A stretch of 64,000 bases of DNA from Aquabacterium sp. NJ1 (GCF_000768065.1 NZ_JRKM01000001.1:1612001-1676000), one strand, 5' to 3'. Positions 39,405-49,701 are shown, numbered from the stretch's first letter. Program-made: numbers and translations. Notes: generated from the letters alone by a model not told the origin.

Positions 39405-40067
39405 ATGCAAGACCAACACACACCGCCAAGCGAGCGGGCTCGCGTCCGGCGCGCAGCCGACCGGGGGCATTACGACGCGGCCACCATCCAGGCCATCGTT
39501 GATGACGCCTGGCTGTGCCACGTGGCCTTCGCCTGCCCCGATGTGCTGTGCCTGCCCACGGCCTGCTGGCGTGTGGGCGATCGGCTCTACATCCATGGCT
39601 CCAATGGCAGCCGCATGATGAAGCACCTGGCCAGTGGTGCGCCGGCCTGCGTGGCCATCACGCACCTGGACGGCCTGGTCATGGCACGCTCGGCGTTTTC
39701 GCACTCGATGAACTTCCGTTCGGTGGTGATCCATGGCCACTTCACCGAGGTGTCCGACGAGGCCAAGCCCACCGTGCTGGCGGCGCTGATGGAGCACATC
39801 GCCCAAGGCCGTGCAAAAGACTCCCGCCCGCCCGATGCCAATGAGCTCAAGGCCACCACCGTGCTGGGCATCTCCTTGCACGAAGCCGCCGCCAAGATCC
39901 GCAACTGGGGCCCCAAGGACAAGGACGAAGACCTGGCCCTGCCCTTCTGGGCTGGCGTGCTGCCCCTGCGGCAACAGCAACTGCCTGCCATCAGCGAGTC
40001 TGGGTTTGAAGGTCCGCTGCCGGCCTATGCGCAAAGCTGGTCGGTACAGCAGGCACATGCCGGCTGA
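39405..40067 (+). CDS. Pyridoxamine 5'-phosphate oxidase family FMN-binding protein
   Basis: A 220-residue protein of the split-barrel FMN-binding fold (NimA/PNPOx-like). Visible elements are DDAWLCHVAFACPDVLCLPT, LYIHGSNGSRMMKHL and VAITHLDGLVMARSAFSHSM followed by VVIHGHF. The activity is unknown: proteins with this sequence type range from flavin reductases to haem-binding enzymes. AGGAGG precedes the ATG. It is divergent from the PdxR-like regulator and is followed 39 bases later by an OsmC gene. Confidence 0.85.
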   Translation: MQDQHTPPSERARVRRAADRGHYDAATIQAIVDDAWLCHVAFACPDVLCLPTACWRVGDRLYIHGSNGSRMMKHLASGAPACVAITHLDGLVMARSAFSHSMNFRSVVIHGHFTEVSDEAKPTVLAALMEHIAQGRAKDSRPPDANELKATTVLGISLHEAAAKIRNWGPKDKDEDLALPFWAGVLPLRQQQLPAISESGFEGPLPAYAQSWSVQQAHAG

Positions 40068-40106
40068 CAATGACCATCCCATACCAACACATCAACAGGG
40101 CATCCC

Positions 40107-40571
40107 ATGGCACACCTCTACACGGCCGAAACCATCTGGGAACGAGGCGAGCAGGTCTTCAGCGACAACAAGTACAGCCGCCAGCACCTGCTGCGCTTTG
40201 ATGGCGGCATCGAGGTGCCGGGCTCGGCCTCACCGCGGGTGGTGCCCTTGCCCTTGTCGGTTGAAGCCGCTGTTGACCCGGAAGAGGCTTTTGTCTCGGC
40301 CATCTCCAGCTGCCACATGCTGTGGTTCCTGGGCATCGCCGCCGAACGCGGCCATGTGGTCGACCGCTACCACGACCAGGCCGAAGGCCTCATGAAGCGC
40401 AACGCGCAGGGCAAGGTGGCGGTCACCCACGTCACGCTGCGGCCGCTGATCGTGTTCTCGGGCAACCAGCGCCCCACGCCAGATGACATCGCCAACATGC
40501 ACCACGAGGCACATGAGGCCTGCTTCATTGCCAACTCGGTGAAGACCGAGATCGTGGTCGAGCCGCGCTGA
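40107..40571 (+). CDS. OsmC family peroxiredoxin-like protein
   Basis: A 154-residue OsmC/Ohr-fold protein. The two catalytic cysteines are seen in ISSCHMLWF and HEACFIANS. Members reduce organic hydroperoxides with thiol cofactors. It likely shares a transcript with the preceding FMN-binding protein gene, which would place the regulator, the flavoprotein and the peroxidase in a stress-related unit (inference). Confidence 0.88.
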   Translation: MAHLYTAETIWERGEQVFSDNKYSRQHLLRFDGGIEVPGSASPRVVPLPLSVEAAVDPEEAFVSAISSCHMLWFLGIAAERGHVVDRYHDQAEGLMKRNAQGKVAVTHVTLRPLIVFSGNQRPTPDDIANMHHEAHEACFIANSVKTEIVVEPR

Positions 40572-40625
40572 GAGGGCCGCCAACAGCCTGAAGCAGCGCC
40601 ATGGCCGCTTGAATGCGGCCTGGCG

Positions 40626-41324
40626 TCAAGGCAGGCGCAAGGAGCTGGCCAGCTGATCAGGCCTGGCCTGGGCATCCCAGCCCCAATGGGCCAGCATGGG
40701 GGCCTGCAGGTGTGCCTGCAAGGTCGCCAGATTGGCGGCCTGCTCGGGCATGTGCGGGTCCACCACATTGGCCACCCAGCCGGCCAGGGTCAGGCCGCGC
40801 GCCAGGATGGCTTCCTGCGTCAACAAGGCGTGGTTGAGGCAACCCAGGCGCAAGCCCACCACCATGATCACCGGCAGCCGCAAACGCTGCGCCAGATCGG
40901 CGCTGGTCTCGAACACGCCATCCTGCTCGCTGAGCGGCACGATGAAGCCGCCGGCCCCCTCCACCACCACGGCATCGGCATGCTGTTGCAAGGCATGGAA
41001 GCTGGCTTCGATGTGGGACAAGTCGATCACGGTATCAGCCAGCTTCGCCGCGATGTGGGGCGACACGGCAGCCGGCAAGGCATACGGGTTGTCGAACGAC
41101 GGGGGCACGTGCAGGCTGGACGCGGCCCGCAAGGCCACCACATCCTCGTTGAGCCATTCACCACCATGGCCATTGCCCCCCTCCACCCAGTCGCAACCTG
41201 CTGCCACGGGCTTCATGCCCACCACCCGTTTGTAGCCCGCATCGCGCAAGGCGTGGATCAAGGTGGTGCTGGCGCGGGTCTTGCCCACGCCTGTGTCGGT
41301 ACCGGTGATGAAGTAAGCAGACAT
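40626..41324 (-). CDS. bioD: Dethiobiotin synthase
   Basis: A 232-residue ATP-dependent enzyme that closes the ureido ring of dethiobiotin. It opens MSAYFITGTDTGVGKTRAST with the Walker-type loop, then MKPVAAGC and VVEGAGGFIVPL. It follows bioA with an 8-base gap in the same operon. Confidence 0.95.
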   Translation of the reverse strand: MSAYFITGTDTGVGKTRASTTLIHALRDAGYKRVVGMKPVAAGCDWVEGGNGHGGEWLNEDVVALRAASSLHVPPSFDNPYALPAAVSPHIAAKLADTVIDLSHIEASFHALQQHADAVVVEGAGGFIVPLSEQDGVFETSADLAQRLRLPVIMVVGLRLGCLNHALLTQEAILARGLTLAGWVANVVDPHMPEQAANLATLQAHLQAPMLAHWGWDAQARPDQLASSLRLP

Positions 41325-41332
41325 GGGTGAGA

Positions 41333-42733
41333 TCAGGGCACGGGCACAACAGGTGCGGGTGATGCGGGCAAACGGTCGATGTCGGCCAGCACGGCATCCA
41401 GCACACGCAAGGCGCCCTCGGCCAGGAAGCGTTGATCAGACTCGCTCAGCACATAGGGCGGCATCACGTACAGGGTAGAACCAATGGGCCGCAACAGCAA
41501 GCCCGCATCCAGCGCCGCGCGGTGGTAGCGGGCAGCAAAGGTGGGCTCGGCCGTGTCCACATCCCAGGCCCAGATCATGCCGATGTGGCGCGTGGCCTTG
41601 ATGCGGGGGTGACGCGTCAACGGTTCGGTCAATTGCGTGAAACGTTCGGCCGCCACGCGGTTGCGCGCCAGCACGTCCAGGCCTTGCGCGTCGCGCTCGG
41701 CGAAGGTGTCCAGCACGGCCAGCGCAGCGCGGCAGGCCAGCGGGTTGCCGGTGTACGAGTGCGAGTGCAGGAAGCCATGCACCACGCGCTCATCCCAGAA
41801 GGCGGCATACACATCGTCCGTCGTCAACACGGCCGACAAGGGCAGCACACCACCGGTCAGGCCTTTGCTCAGGCAGATGAAGTCAGGCTTGACGTGGCCG
41901 CCTTCACCACCTTCAGGCAGCACGGCATGCTGGTGCGCAAACAGCTTGCCAGTGCGGCCAAAGCCCACGGCGATCTCGTCGGCGATCCAGTGCACCTCGT
42001 ATTGGTCGCACAGGCGGCGCACGGCGAGCAGGTACTCGGGCGCGTACATGGCCATGCCGGCCGCGCCTTGCACCAAGGGCTCCAGGATCAGCGCGGCCGT
42101 GTGCGCGTGGTGCTCGGCCAGGTAAGCGGCCAGGGCGTCAATGGCAGCCTGGGTGTGCGCCTGGGCCGATACCCCCGGGGCCGCATGGCGCGGGTCAGGC
42201 GATGGCAGCGTGGCACTCAAGCGCAGCAAGGGCGCATAGGCTTCGCGGAACAGCGGGATGTCCGTCACAGACAAGGCACCAGCCGTTTCGCCGTGATAGC
42301 CGCCTTGCAGACCGATGAACTGGTTCTTGGCTGCACGGCCGCGGTTGCGCCAGCTGTGGGCACTCATCTTCAGCGCGATCTCGGTGGCACTGGCGCCGTC
42401 GCTCGCATAAAAGGCGTGGCCCAGCCCCGTCAAGTCCGACAGGCGCTCGGACAGTTCGACCACAGGCGGGTGCGTCAACCCCGCCAGCATGATGTGATCG
42501 AGCTTGCCCAACTGGTCCGTGATCGCATCGCGGATCGGGCCGAAGTTGTGGCCAAACAGGTTGACCCACCACGAGGACACCGCATCCAGAATGCGTTTAC
42601 CCTGATCGTCAATGAGCCAGGGGCCCTCGGCGGCCACGATGGCGCGCGGCGGGAAGTGCTCGTGCACCTTCATCTGCGTGCACGGATGCCAGACGGCCTG
42701 GCGGCTGCGCTCGGCCCAGTTGGTAGAAGTCAT
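41333..42733 (-). CDS. bioA: Adenosylmethionine-8-amino-7-oxononanoate aminotransferase
   Basis: A 466-residue class III aminotransferase that uses AdoMet as amino donor in biotin synthesis. Hallmarks are VWHPCTQMKVHE, DAVSSWWVNLFGHN, FYASDGASATEIALKMS, the WIADEIAVGFGRTGKLFAHQ segment and the PLP-lysine region CLSKGLTGGVLPLSAVLT. Its start is set at MTSTNWAERS; longer frames upstream are unsupported. bioD follows; bioF is elsewhere in the window and bioB is not present. Confidence 0.95.
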   Translation of the reverse strand: MTSTNWAERSRQAVWHPCTQMKVHEHFPPRAIVAAEGPWLIDDQGKRILDAVSSWWVNLFGHNFGPIRDAITDQLGKLDHIMLAGLTHPPVVELSERLSDLTGLGHAFYASDGASATEIALKMSAHSWRNRGRAAKNQFIGLQGGYHGETAGALSVTDIPLFREAYAPLLRLSATLPSPDPRHAAPGVSAQAHTQAAIDALAAYLAEHHAHTAALILEPLVQGAAGMAMYAPEYLLAVRRLCDQYEVHWIADEIAVGFGRTGKLFAHQHAVLPEGGEGGHVKPDFICLSKGLTGGVLPLSAVLTTDDVYAAFWDERVVHGFLHSHSYTGNPLACRAALAVLDTFAERDAQGLDVLARNRVAAERFTQLTEPLTRHPRIKATRHIGMIWAWDVDTAEPTFAARYHRAALDAGLLLRPIGSTLYVMPPYVLSESDQRFLAEGALRVLDAVLADIDRLPASPAPVVPVP

Positions 42734-42808
42734 GGGGCGCAAGTATGCCGCGAGCGGCTCAACGCGGCATTGGTCGATGGAGCCAGCGCGACATGAGCCA
42801 ACGCGCAA

Positions 42809-43180
42809 TCAATGGGTCGGGCGATAGACGCAACGGTCACCCGCCGCGCGCGACACCGCCACGCTCGACACCTGCGGGATGTGCAGGCGCGCCTGCGCAT
42901 AGATGAACACGCACAGGTTCTCCAAGGTGGGGGCACCCAGGCCGCTCACTTCGTCCAGGAAGTGGTGATCCAGCTGGCCGCGGATGCCGGCAATGACCTC
43001 GCGCAGCACGGCCAGGTCCACCACCATGCCCGATTCAGGCTGGCGCTCGCCACGCACGAAGATCTCGGCCGTGTAGGTGTGGCCATGAATGCGGCGGCTG
43101 CCTGCGGCTTCCTCGGCAGACACCTTGCGCTTGAGCGTGTGCGCGGCATCGAATGAAAAGGTCTGGCTCAACTCGAACAT
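42809..43180 (-). CDS. queD: 6-carboxy-5,6,7,8-tetrahydropterin synthase
   Basis: A 123-residue zinc enzyme in the queuosine pathway. It starts MFELSQTFSFDAAHTL and has the zinc-binding HGHTY motif and DHHFLDE. The family's catalytic Cys position is not obvious in the stretch I inspected; the protein reads RRIHGHTYTAEIFVRGE there. AGGA lies 9 bases before the ATG. queE is directly upstream. Confidence 0.92.
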   Translation of the reverse strand: MFELSQTFSFDAAHTLKRKVSAEEAAGSRRIHGHTYTAEIFVRGERQPESGMVVDLAVLREVIAGIRGQLDHHFLDEVSGLGAPTLENLCVFIYAQARLHIPQVSSVAVSRAAGDRCVYRPTH

Positions 43181-43205
43181 CAACAACAATCCTTCAGCGC
43201 TTCTT

Positions 43206-43868
43206 TCAGCGAATGCCCAGTGTCTTGTGGGTTTGCACGCTGAGCAACCAGCGCGGGTGGTCCAGGCACCATTGAACGGCCCATTCCATGGCTTTTTTCC
43301 GGTCCTGAGGCTGGGCGCTGTCCATGGCCTGCACCCGCATCTGCTTGAAGTCCAGCTGCTCGAAGGCCAGCAGGTCGGCCTCGGTGAAGCCGGCTTGCGG
43401 CACCACCACCTTCAATTCATGGCCCGATCGCTGGACCAGGGTCGAGCCGGCCTTGGGGCTGACACAGATCCAGTCCAGGCCCGCGGGCGCAGCGATCGTG
43501 CCATTGGTCTCGACCGCCAGCTCGAAGCCTTTTGCATGCAGCGCCTCGATCAAGGCCGTGTCCACCTGCAGCAGCGGCTCGCCACCCGTCATCACCACAA
43601 AACGCTGCCCCTGGGCCCCCGCCTCGGTGACCGGCCAGAACGAGGCAATGCGCTCGGCCAGGGCCTGCGCCGTGTCGAACTTGCCGCCGCCCAGGCCATC
43701 GGTGCCCACGAAATCGGTGTCGCAGAACTGGCAGACGGCCGAAGCCCGGTCGGCCTCGCGGCCCGTCCACAGGTTGCAGCCCGCAAAGCGGCAGAACACA
43801 GCCGGGCGCCCGGCATGTGTGCCCTCGCCCTGCAAGGTGTAGAAAATCTCTTTGACGCTGTAAGTCAT
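43206..43868 (-). CDS. queE: 7-carboxy-7-deazaguanine synthase
   Basis: A 220-residue radical SAM enzyme converting 6-carboxytetrahydropterin to CDG. It starts MTYSVKEIFYTLQGEGTHAG. Cysteines for the cluster lie in FCRFAGCNLW and VCQFCDTDF, so the first spacing is longer than the usual CX3CX2C, as known for QueE. FVVMTGGEPLLQ and LAVETNGT follow. It is cotranscribed with queD (25-base gap) and a small membrane protein gene. Confidence 0.93.
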   Translation of the reverse strand: MTYSVKEIFYTLQGEGTHAGRPAVFCRFAGCNLWTGREADRASAVCQFCDTDFVGTDGLGGGKFDTAQALAERIASFWPVTEAGAQGQRFVVMTGGEPLLQVDTALIEALHAKGFELAVETNGTIAAPAGLDWICVSPKAGSTLVQRSGHELKVVVPQAGFTEADLLAFEQLDFKQMRVQAMDSAQPQDRKKAMEWAVQWCLDHPRWLLSVQTHKTLGIR

Positions 43869-43869
43869 C

Positions 43870-44139
43870 TCAACGCAGTCCTGTCCACCAGACCGTCAAG
43901 GCCGAAACCAGCACCAGACCCGCATAGGTCAACATGGCGCCATCCCGGCCGGTTATCAACAAGCCGACGATCAACACGGCCGCATTGGCCATCGAAGCCC
44001 ATTTCACCTGGCGCAACCAGCCCGCGCTGCGCAAGGCCTTCCACCACACCAGGCGGGCCAGGCTGGGCACCAGCAGCGCCATGCCGAGCGCGGGCAAAAA
44101 GAAATTCAAGGCGTGGTTCAAGCCGTCCAGAAAACCCAT
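43870..44139 (-). CDS. Small membrane protein
   Basis: An 89-residue protein with about three membrane segments (LNFFLPALGMALLVPSLA, WASMANAAVLIVGLLITG, TYAGLVLVSALTVWWTG). The ATG at 44139 follows GAGGAG. It ends one base before the queE start, so the genes are coupled. Function unknown; a role linked to queuosine precursor uptake would be speculation. Confidence 0.7.
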   Translation of the reverse strand: MGFLDGLNHALNFFLPALGMALLVPSLARLVWWKALRSAGWLRQVKWASMANAAVLIVGLLITGRDGAMLTYAGLVLVSALTVWWTGLR

Positions 44140-44336
44140 GGGGCTCCTCAAGGGCAGCGCGTGATCCTGTTGCGGCATGGCCCCCGTTGCTCTCCAGCGC
44201 GCCAGTTGCTTTTCTGACTTTTCTGACGCGCTTTATGAAACGATCGGGGAACGATGAGAGGCGATGGCGGTCTTGCGCTGCATCAAATCCAGAGAAGTCG
44301 CTTTTCCCGCGTCAACCCAGGCAAAGGATGGGATTT

Positions 44337-44342
44337 TATAAT
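44337..44342 (+). promoter_or_regulatory. hemA -10 element close to the start codon
   Basis: A perfect TATAAT ends 8 bases before the hemA ATG, placing the predicted transcription start at or next to the start codon. No good -35 at 16-18 bases and no Shine-Dalgarno sequence are seen. Confidence 0.5.
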
Positions 44343-44350
44343 CTTCTGCT

Positions 44351-45724
44351 ATGACTGTCTTGACCCTGGGCTTGAACCACACCACCGCCGCCGTCGACCT
44401 ACGCGGCCGGTTCGCGTTCGCAGTGGACCAACTGGCCCCCACGCTCAAGACCTTGCACCAGCGCCTGACGGGCTCGACCCACCCGGAAGTGGCCCTGCTG
44501 TCCACCTGCAACCGCACCGAGCTGTACTGTGCGGCAGGCGGTCTGGGCGGCCCGGTGCACACCCTGCGCCATGCGGCGGTGGACTGGCTCTCTGGCATCG
44601 GCGGCGTCTCCAGCGAAGAGCTGATGCGCCACACCTATGTGCTCGAAGGCGGCCAGGCGGCGCGCCACGCCTTCCGCGTCGCCAGTGGGCTGGATTCGAT
44701 GGTGCTGGGCGAACCCCAGATCCTCGGCCAGATGAAGCAGGCCGTGCGCGAGGCCGATACCGCCGGCACCCTGGGCACGACCCTGCACCAGCTCTTCCAG
44801 CGCAGCTTTGCCGTGGCCAAGGAGGTGCGCACCTCCACCGAGATCGGCGCGCACTCGATCAGCATGGCCGCTGCCGCCGTGCGCCTGGCTGGCCAGCTGT
44901 TTGAAGACCTGGGCCGCACCAAGGTGCTGTTCGTGGGCGCCGGCGAGATGATCGAGCTCACCGCCACGCACTTTGCCGCCCGCAACCCGCGCACCATGGC
45001 CGTGGCCAACCGCACGCTGGAACGCGGCGAAAAGCTCGCCACCCACCTGGGCGCCCAGGCCATGCGCCTGGCGGACCTGCCCCAGCGCCTGCACGAGTTT
45101 GACATCGTCGTCTCCTGCACGGCCAGCACCCTGCCCATCATCGGCCTGGGTGCGGTCGAACGCGCGCTGAAGGCCCGCAAGCGCCGCCCCATCTTCATGG
45201 TCGACCTGGCCGTGCCGCGCGACATCGAACCCGAAGTCGCCCGCCTGGATGACGTCTACCTCTACACGGTGGACGACCTGTCCACCATGGTGCAGACCGC
45301 TGGCGAAAAGCGCCAGGCCGCCGTTGCCCAGGCCGAAGCCATCATCGAAACCGGCGTGCAAGGCTTTGTGCACTGGCTGGACCAACGCACCACCGTGCCC
45401 CTGATCCAGGCCCTGCACAGCCAGGCCGACGCCTGGCGCGCCGCCGAAATGGCCCGCGCCCGTAAGCTGCTGGCCAAGGGCGAAGACATCGAAGCCGTGC
45501 TCGAAGCCATGTCGCGTGGCCTCACACAAAAGATGCTGCACGGCGCCATGGCCGAGCTGCACAGCGCCGACACCAGCCAGCGCCCGCAGGTGGCCGCCGC
45601 CCTGTCGCGCCTGTTCCTGCGCGGCGAGCTGGTCCCCGGGCGCAACACCACCGCCAGCAGCCCACCCGACAAGGCCGAGCCCGGCCAGGCCAACCGACAT
45701 GACCCGCAGGGGGACAAAGCGTGA
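44351..45724 (+). CDS. hemA: Glutamyl-tRNA reductase
   Basis: A 457-residue enzyme, the first of haem synthesis from glutamyl-tRNA. The catalytic Cys53 is in [12 protein letters not shown]. The NADPH-binding region includes [17 protein letters not shown], and the C-terminal dimerisation helices are intact. The last 4 bases overlap prfA. No Shine-Dalgarno sequence precedes the ATG. Confidence 0.96.
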   Translation: MTVLTLGLNHTTAAVDLRGRFAFAVDQLAPTLKTLHQRLTGSTHPEVALLSTCNRTELYCAAGGLGGPVHTLRHAAVDWLSGIGGVSSEELMRHTYVLEGGQAARHAFRVASGLDSMVLGEPQILGQMKQAVREADTAGTLGTTLHQLFQRSFAVAKEVRTSTEIGAHSISMAAAAVRLAGQLFEDLGRTKVLFVGAGEMIELTATHFAARNPRTMAVANRTLERGEKLATHLGAQAMRLADLPQRLHEFDIVVSCTASTLPIIGLGAVERALKARKRRPIFMVDLAVPRDIEPEVARLDDVYLYTVDDLSTMVQTAGEKRQAAVAQAEAIIETGVQGFVHWLDQRTTVPLIQALHSQADAWRAAEMARARKLLAKGEDIEAVLEAMSRGLTQKMLHGAMAELHSADTSQRPQVAAALSRLFLRGELVPGRNTTASSPPDKAEPGQANRHDPQGDKA

Positions 45725-46833
45725 GCGCCGGCCTGGCGCCCTCGCTTGCCTCTTCGCTCGACCGCCTGGCCCGCCGCCTGGAAGAGCTGGATGCAGCCCT
45801 GTCCGACCCCGTCATCGCGGCCGACAACAAGCGCTTTCGTGACCTGTCGCGTGAGCACGCCGAAGTCAGCAGCGTGTGCGACCTGGCCCAGCGCCACACC
45901 CGCCGCCAGCAAGACCTCGCCGGTGCCCGCCAGATGCTGGACGAAGCCGGTGAAGATGCTGACATGCGCGCCATGGCCCAGGAAGAAATCGCCCAGGCCG
46001 AAGCCGACCTGGCCCAGCTGGAAAGCCAGCTGCAGACCGCCCTGCTGCCCAAGGACCCGGACGACGCCCGCAACGCCTTCCTCGAAATCCGCGCCGGTAC
46101 AGGCGGGGACGAGTCCGCCCTGTTCGCGGGTGACCTGGCCCGCATGTACACCCGCTACGCCGAACGCATGGGCTGGGCCACCGAGATCATGTCGGCCAGC
46201 GAATCCGACCTGGGCGGCTACAAGGAAGTGGTGCTGCGCATCGAAGGCCCCAGCGTCTACGGTCAGTTGAAATTCGAATCGGGCGGCCACCGCGTCCAGC
46301 GCGTACCGGCCACCGAAACGCAAGGCCGCATCCACACCAGCGCGTGCACCGTGGCCGTGATGCCCGAGCCGGACGAAACCGAAGCCATCAAGCTCAACCC
46401 GGCCGAGCTGCGCATCGACACCTTCCGCGCCAGTGGTGCCGGCGGCCAGCACATCAACAAGACGGACTCGGCCGTGCGCGTGGTGCACCTGCCCACCGGC
46501 ATCGTGGCCGAGTGCCAGGACGGCCGCAGCCAGCACAGCAACAAGGCCAAGGCCCTGCAGGTGCTGCAAGCCCGCATCCAGGAAAAAGAGCGCAGCGAGC
46601 GCGCCGCCAAGGAAGCCGCACTGCGCAAAAGCCTGGTGGGCAGCGGCGACCGCTCCGACCGCATCCGCACCTACAACTTCCCCCAGGGCCGCCTGACCGA
46701 CCACCGCATCAACCTCACGCTCTACAAGCTGCTGAGCGTCATGGAGGGTGAACTCGACGACGTGGTGGCCGCACTGCTGAGCGCCCAGGCCGCCGACCAG
46801 CTGGCCGAACTGGAAGCGGCCACCGGTGTCTGA
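45721..46833 (+). CDS. prfA: Peptide chain release factor 1
   Basis: A 370-residue release factor with the peptidyl-tRNA hydrolysis motif GGQ at 241-243 and the stop-codon recognition tripeptide PAT at 196-198. It reads UAA and UAG. A GTG start overlaps the end of hemA (GTGA). The next gene, prmC, encodes the methyltransferase that modifies the GGQ glutamine. Confidence 0.96.
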   Translation: MSAGLAPSLASSLDRLARRLEELDAALSDPVIAADNKRFRDLSREHAEVSSVCDLAQRHTRRQQDLAGARQMLDEAGEDADMRAMAQEEIAQAEADLAQLESQLQTALLPKDPDDARNAFLEIRAGTGGDESALFAGDLARMYTRYAERMGWATEIMSASESDLGGYKEVVLRIEGPSVYGQLKFESGGHRVQRVPATETQGRIHTSACTVAVMPEPDETEAIKLNPAELRIDTFRASGAGGQHINKTDSAVRVVHLPTGIVAECQDGRSQHSNKAKALQVLQARIQEKERSERAAKEAALRKSLVGSGDRSDRIRTYNFPQGRLTDHRINLTLYKLLSVMEGELDDVVAALLSAQAADQLAELEAATGV

Positions 46834-47668
46834 CGCCCCCATCAGCACGCCGCTGACCATCGCGCAGGCCATGCAGCACGCGCGCCAGCAAGGCGTGGAT
46901 CGCCTCGACGCCCAACTGCTGCTGAGCGATGCCGTCCAGCAAGGCCACGCCTGGCTGCTGGCGCACGGCAGCGACGCACTGAGCCCCGCGCAACAAACCC
47001 GCTTCCTCACCGGGCTGACACGCCGCGCCGCCGGTGAACCCCTGGCCTACATCCTGGGCGACAAGGCCTTTTTCGGCCTGACCCTGGCCGTGTCGCCCGA
47101 CGTGCTCATCCCCCGGCCCGACACCGAAACCCTGGTCGAATGGGCGCTCGAACTGCTCCCCGCGCAAACCGCCTCCACCGTGCTGGACCTGGGCACCGGC
47201 AGCGGCGCCATCGCCCTGGCCATCCAGCACCACCGCCCGCAGGCCAAGGTCACCGCCGTGGACGCCAGTGAAGCCGCCCTGCGCGTGGCCCAAGCCAATG
47301 CCCAAAACCTGAACCTGCCGGTCACATTCCGCCATGGCAGCTGGCTCACCCCCGTGGCCGGCCAACGCTTCGAGCTCATCGTCAGCAACCCGCCCTACAT
47401 CGCCGAAGGTGACCCGCACATGGCCGCCCTGGGCTTCGAACCCAGGCAGGCGCTCACCGCCGGCCCCGACGGCCTGGACGACCTGCGCCAGATCATCGCC
47501 GCCGCCCCGGCGCACCTCCACCCCGGCGGCTGGCTGCTGCTCGAACACGGTTACGACCAGCCTGTCGCGGTCGCGCAACTGCTGACGGCGCACGGGTTTT
47601 CAAATGTAAGTACCCGCTTCGATCTGGGAGGCCAGCCCCGCTGCACGGGCGGCCAGCGCCCGGCCTGA
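46826..47668 (+). CDS. prmC: Release factor glutamine N5-methyltransferase
   Basis: A 280-residue AdoMet methyltransferase that methylates the GGQ glutamine of release factors. The AdoMet loop is [14 protein letters not shown]; the catalytic NPPYI is near residue 190. GTG start; overlaps prfA by 8 bases. Confidence 0.95.
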   Translation: MSDAPISTPLTIAQAMQHARQQGVDRLDAQLLLSDAVQQGHAWLLAHGSDALSPAQQTRFLTGLTRRAAGEPLAYILGDKAFFGLTLAVSPDVLIPRPDTETLVEWALELLPAQTASTVLDLGTGSGAIALAIQHHRPQAKVTAVDASEAALRVAQANAQNLNLPVTFRHGSWLTPVAGQRFELIVSNPPYIAEGDPHMAALGFEPRQALTAGPDGLDDLRQIIAAAPAHLHPGGWLLLEHGYDQPVAVAQLLTAHGFSNVSTRFDLGGQPRCTGGQRPA

Positions 47669-47804
47669 ACGCATCCCGAAACCCGGGCAAACCCGCTCCC
47701 GCAGCGATTGCGTCGGGCGAAAATGGTTTGACGAACGCTCACACATCTGCCGCACAAGCCGATTTGGCCGACGTAGCATGAAACCGTTCGTCAAGGAGAT
47801 TGCC

Positions 47805-48614
47805 ATGTTCCATTCAACCCAGAGCGACTCGCACAAGTCCACACGCATGTGCAGCCCGGCCGCCAGTGGATGGGCCGTGAGCGCCTTGATGGGTGCCTTG
47901 ATGGCCGCCTTGATCGGCAGCCTGCTGCCCCTGGCCGCCGCACAGGCCCAGATGGTGCCCCGTGCCGAGCACGCCTTGCACCAGAACACCGGCAGCGGCA
48001 ACTACACCGCCGTGCGCATCAACATCGACAACACCACATCCTCGGGTGACGAAGTCCATGGCCGTGGCCTGGCGTTGCGTGGCCAGGGTTTCTGGCCGCA
48101 CTGGGAAGGCCGCATCGGCGTGGTCATCGACCGCCCGGTCAACCCCTTGAAGGATTCCTTCGTCCTGGCCCAGCCCAACCAGAGTGCCGGCCTGCGCGTG
48201 CGCAGCATGCACATCCTGTCCGACTACTACGTGGATGGTGGTTTCCGCGCCACCGCCGGCGTGCTGCGCGGCGACACCGGCCAGGCCTGGTGGGGCAGCG
48301 GCGGCAACGGCGGTGGTCTCAACCTCAGCATGCAGCGCCTGGACAGCCTGGGCCTCATGAGCAACCTGGGCCTGGGCAACACGCAAGATGCCCAGACCAC
48401 CCCCTACGTGGGCGCCGGCTACAGCAACAACCTGACCGTCAACGGCACCCCCAGCGCCTGGCGCTTCAATGCCGACCTGGGCGTCATCAGCGCCAACGCC
48501 AGCAACATCAACCGGCTCAGCCAGGTCCTGCAGGGCGACCGCAGCCTCGACGGGCTGGTGCGCGACATGGGCTTGCGGCCAGTGGTCAAGGTATCGGTAG
48601 GCTATTCCTTCTGA
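47805..48614 (+). CDS. Outer membrane beta-barrel-like protein
   Basis: A 269-residue exported protein with a long signal sequence (GALMAALIGSLLPLAAAQAQ) and alternating amphipathic strands. It ends VKVSVGYSF, the C-terminal phenylalanine typical of outer-membrane barrels. The start at 47805 has AGGAG 6 bases upstream; an ATG 27 bases earlier is less likely. The family is unknown to me. It resembles small porin-like or OmpW-like proteins only in general layout. Confidence 0.65.
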   Translation: MFHSTQSDSHKSTRMCSPAASGWAVSALMGALMAALIGSLLPLAAAQAQMVPRAEHALHQNTGSGNYTAVRINIDNTTSSGDEVHGRGLALRGQGFWPHWEGRIGVVIDRPVNPLKDSFVLAQPNQSAGLRVRSMHILSDYYVDGGFRATAGVLRGDTGQAWWGSGGNGGGLNLSMQRLDSLGLMSNLGLGNTQDAQTTPYVGAGYSNNLTVNGTPSAWRFNADLGVISANASNINRLSQVLQGDRSLDGLVRDMGLRPVVKVSVGYSF

Positions 48615-48681
48615 GCTACTGCAGACCCGCCACAGGCCTGCTATAACCGGGCCTGTTTTCATTTCTGACAATGGTTTGCAT

Positions 48682-48999
48682 ATGAGCGACGTTCAACAAC
48701 GCATTGACGACCTGGTTAAGGGTAATCGCGTCGTGCTGTTCATGAAGGGCAATGCCCAGTTCCCGCAATGCGGTTTCTCGGGTCGCGCGATCCAGATCCT
48801 CAAGGCCTGTGGCGTGACCGAACTCAAGACGGTCAACGTGCTGGAAGACGAAGAAATCCGTCAAGGCATCAAGGACTACGCCAACTGGCCCACGATCCCG
48901 CAGCTCTACATCAACGGTGAATTCATCGGCGGCTCGGACATCATGATGGAGATGTACCAGGCCGGCGAGTTGCAGCAGACGCTGACCGCTGGCCAGTGA
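48682..48999 (+). CDS. grxD: Monothiol glutaredoxin Grx4 type
   Basis: A 105-residue glutaredoxin with the CGFS active site (PQCGFSGRA) and the glutathione-binding WPTIPQLYINGEFIGG. Such proteins bind and transfer [2Fe-2S] clusters. ubiX starts 7 bases after its stop. Confidence 0.95.
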   Translation: MSDVQQRIDDLVKGNRVVLFMKGNAQFPQCGFSGRAIQILKACGVTELKTVNVLEDEEIRQGIKDYANWPTIPQLYINGEFIGGSDIMMEMYQAGELQQTLTAGQ

Positions 49000-49006
49000 T
49001 CCTGCC

Positions 49007-49585
49007 GTGACCGAGCTCACGCGCCCCGCCCGCCTGATCATCGGCATCACCGGTGCCAGCGGCGCGGTCTACGGCGTCCGCTTGCTGGAGCGCGCCCGCG
49101 CCCTGGGCGTGCAGACGCACCTGGTGGCCACGCCAGCGGGCATCCTCAACGTCCACCACGAACTGGGCATGGACCGCCCGACGCTGGAAGCGCTGGCCAC
49201 CCAGGCTCACGCCCCCGGTGATGTCGGTGCCTGCATCGCCAGCGGCAGCTTCATGACGGACGCGATGGTCATCGCCCCCTGCTCCATGAAGACACTCGCC
49301 GCCGTGGCGCACGGCATGGGTGACAACCTGCTGACCCGCGCCGCAGACGTCACCCTCAAGGAACGCCGCCGCCTCGTGTTGATGGTGCGCGAAACGCCGT
49401 TCAACCTCGCCCACCTGCGCAACATGACGGCCGTGACCGAGATGGGCGGCATCGTCTTCCCGCCGCTGCCGGCCTTCTACCACCGGCCGCAAAGCATCGA
49501 CGAGCTGGTCAACGACACCGTCGAGCGCGTGCTCGCCATGCTGCACATCGAACAGGCCCAGCCCCAGCAATGGCGCGGCCTGTGA
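49007..49585 (+). CDS. ubiX: Flavin prenyltransferase UbiX
   Basis: A 192-residue enzyme that makes prenylated FMN for UbiD decarboxylases in ubiquinone synthesis. It opens with GITGASGAVYGVRLLE and has VIAPCSMKTLAAVAHG and LVLMVRETPFNLAHLRNM. GTG start, 7 bases after grxD. Confidence 0.94.
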   Translation: MTELTRPARLIIGITGASGAVYGVRLLERARALGVQTHLVATPAGILNVHHELGMDRPTLEALATQAHAPGDVGACIASGSFMTDAMVIAPCSMKTLAAVAHGMGDNLLTRAADVTLKERRRLVLMVRETPFNLAHLRNMTAVTEMGGIVFPPLPAFYHRPQSIDELVNDTVERVLAMLHIEQAQPQQWRGL

Positions 49586-49701
49586 GCTTGTTCACGCGCC
49601 TGGCCGCTTGATGCACCACTCCGGCCCACCGGCGGCCGGATACTGCATCCGTGGTCACGCAGCGCCCGTAACAAAGCGCATCTGAACGGCCACCAACCAC
49701 C

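Noticed and set aside
43870..44139. YhhQ-type queuosine precursor transporter as the identity of the small membrane protein
   Set aside because: It is far too short (89 residues, about three membrane segments) and lacks the family's sequence features; only the position next to queE suggested it.
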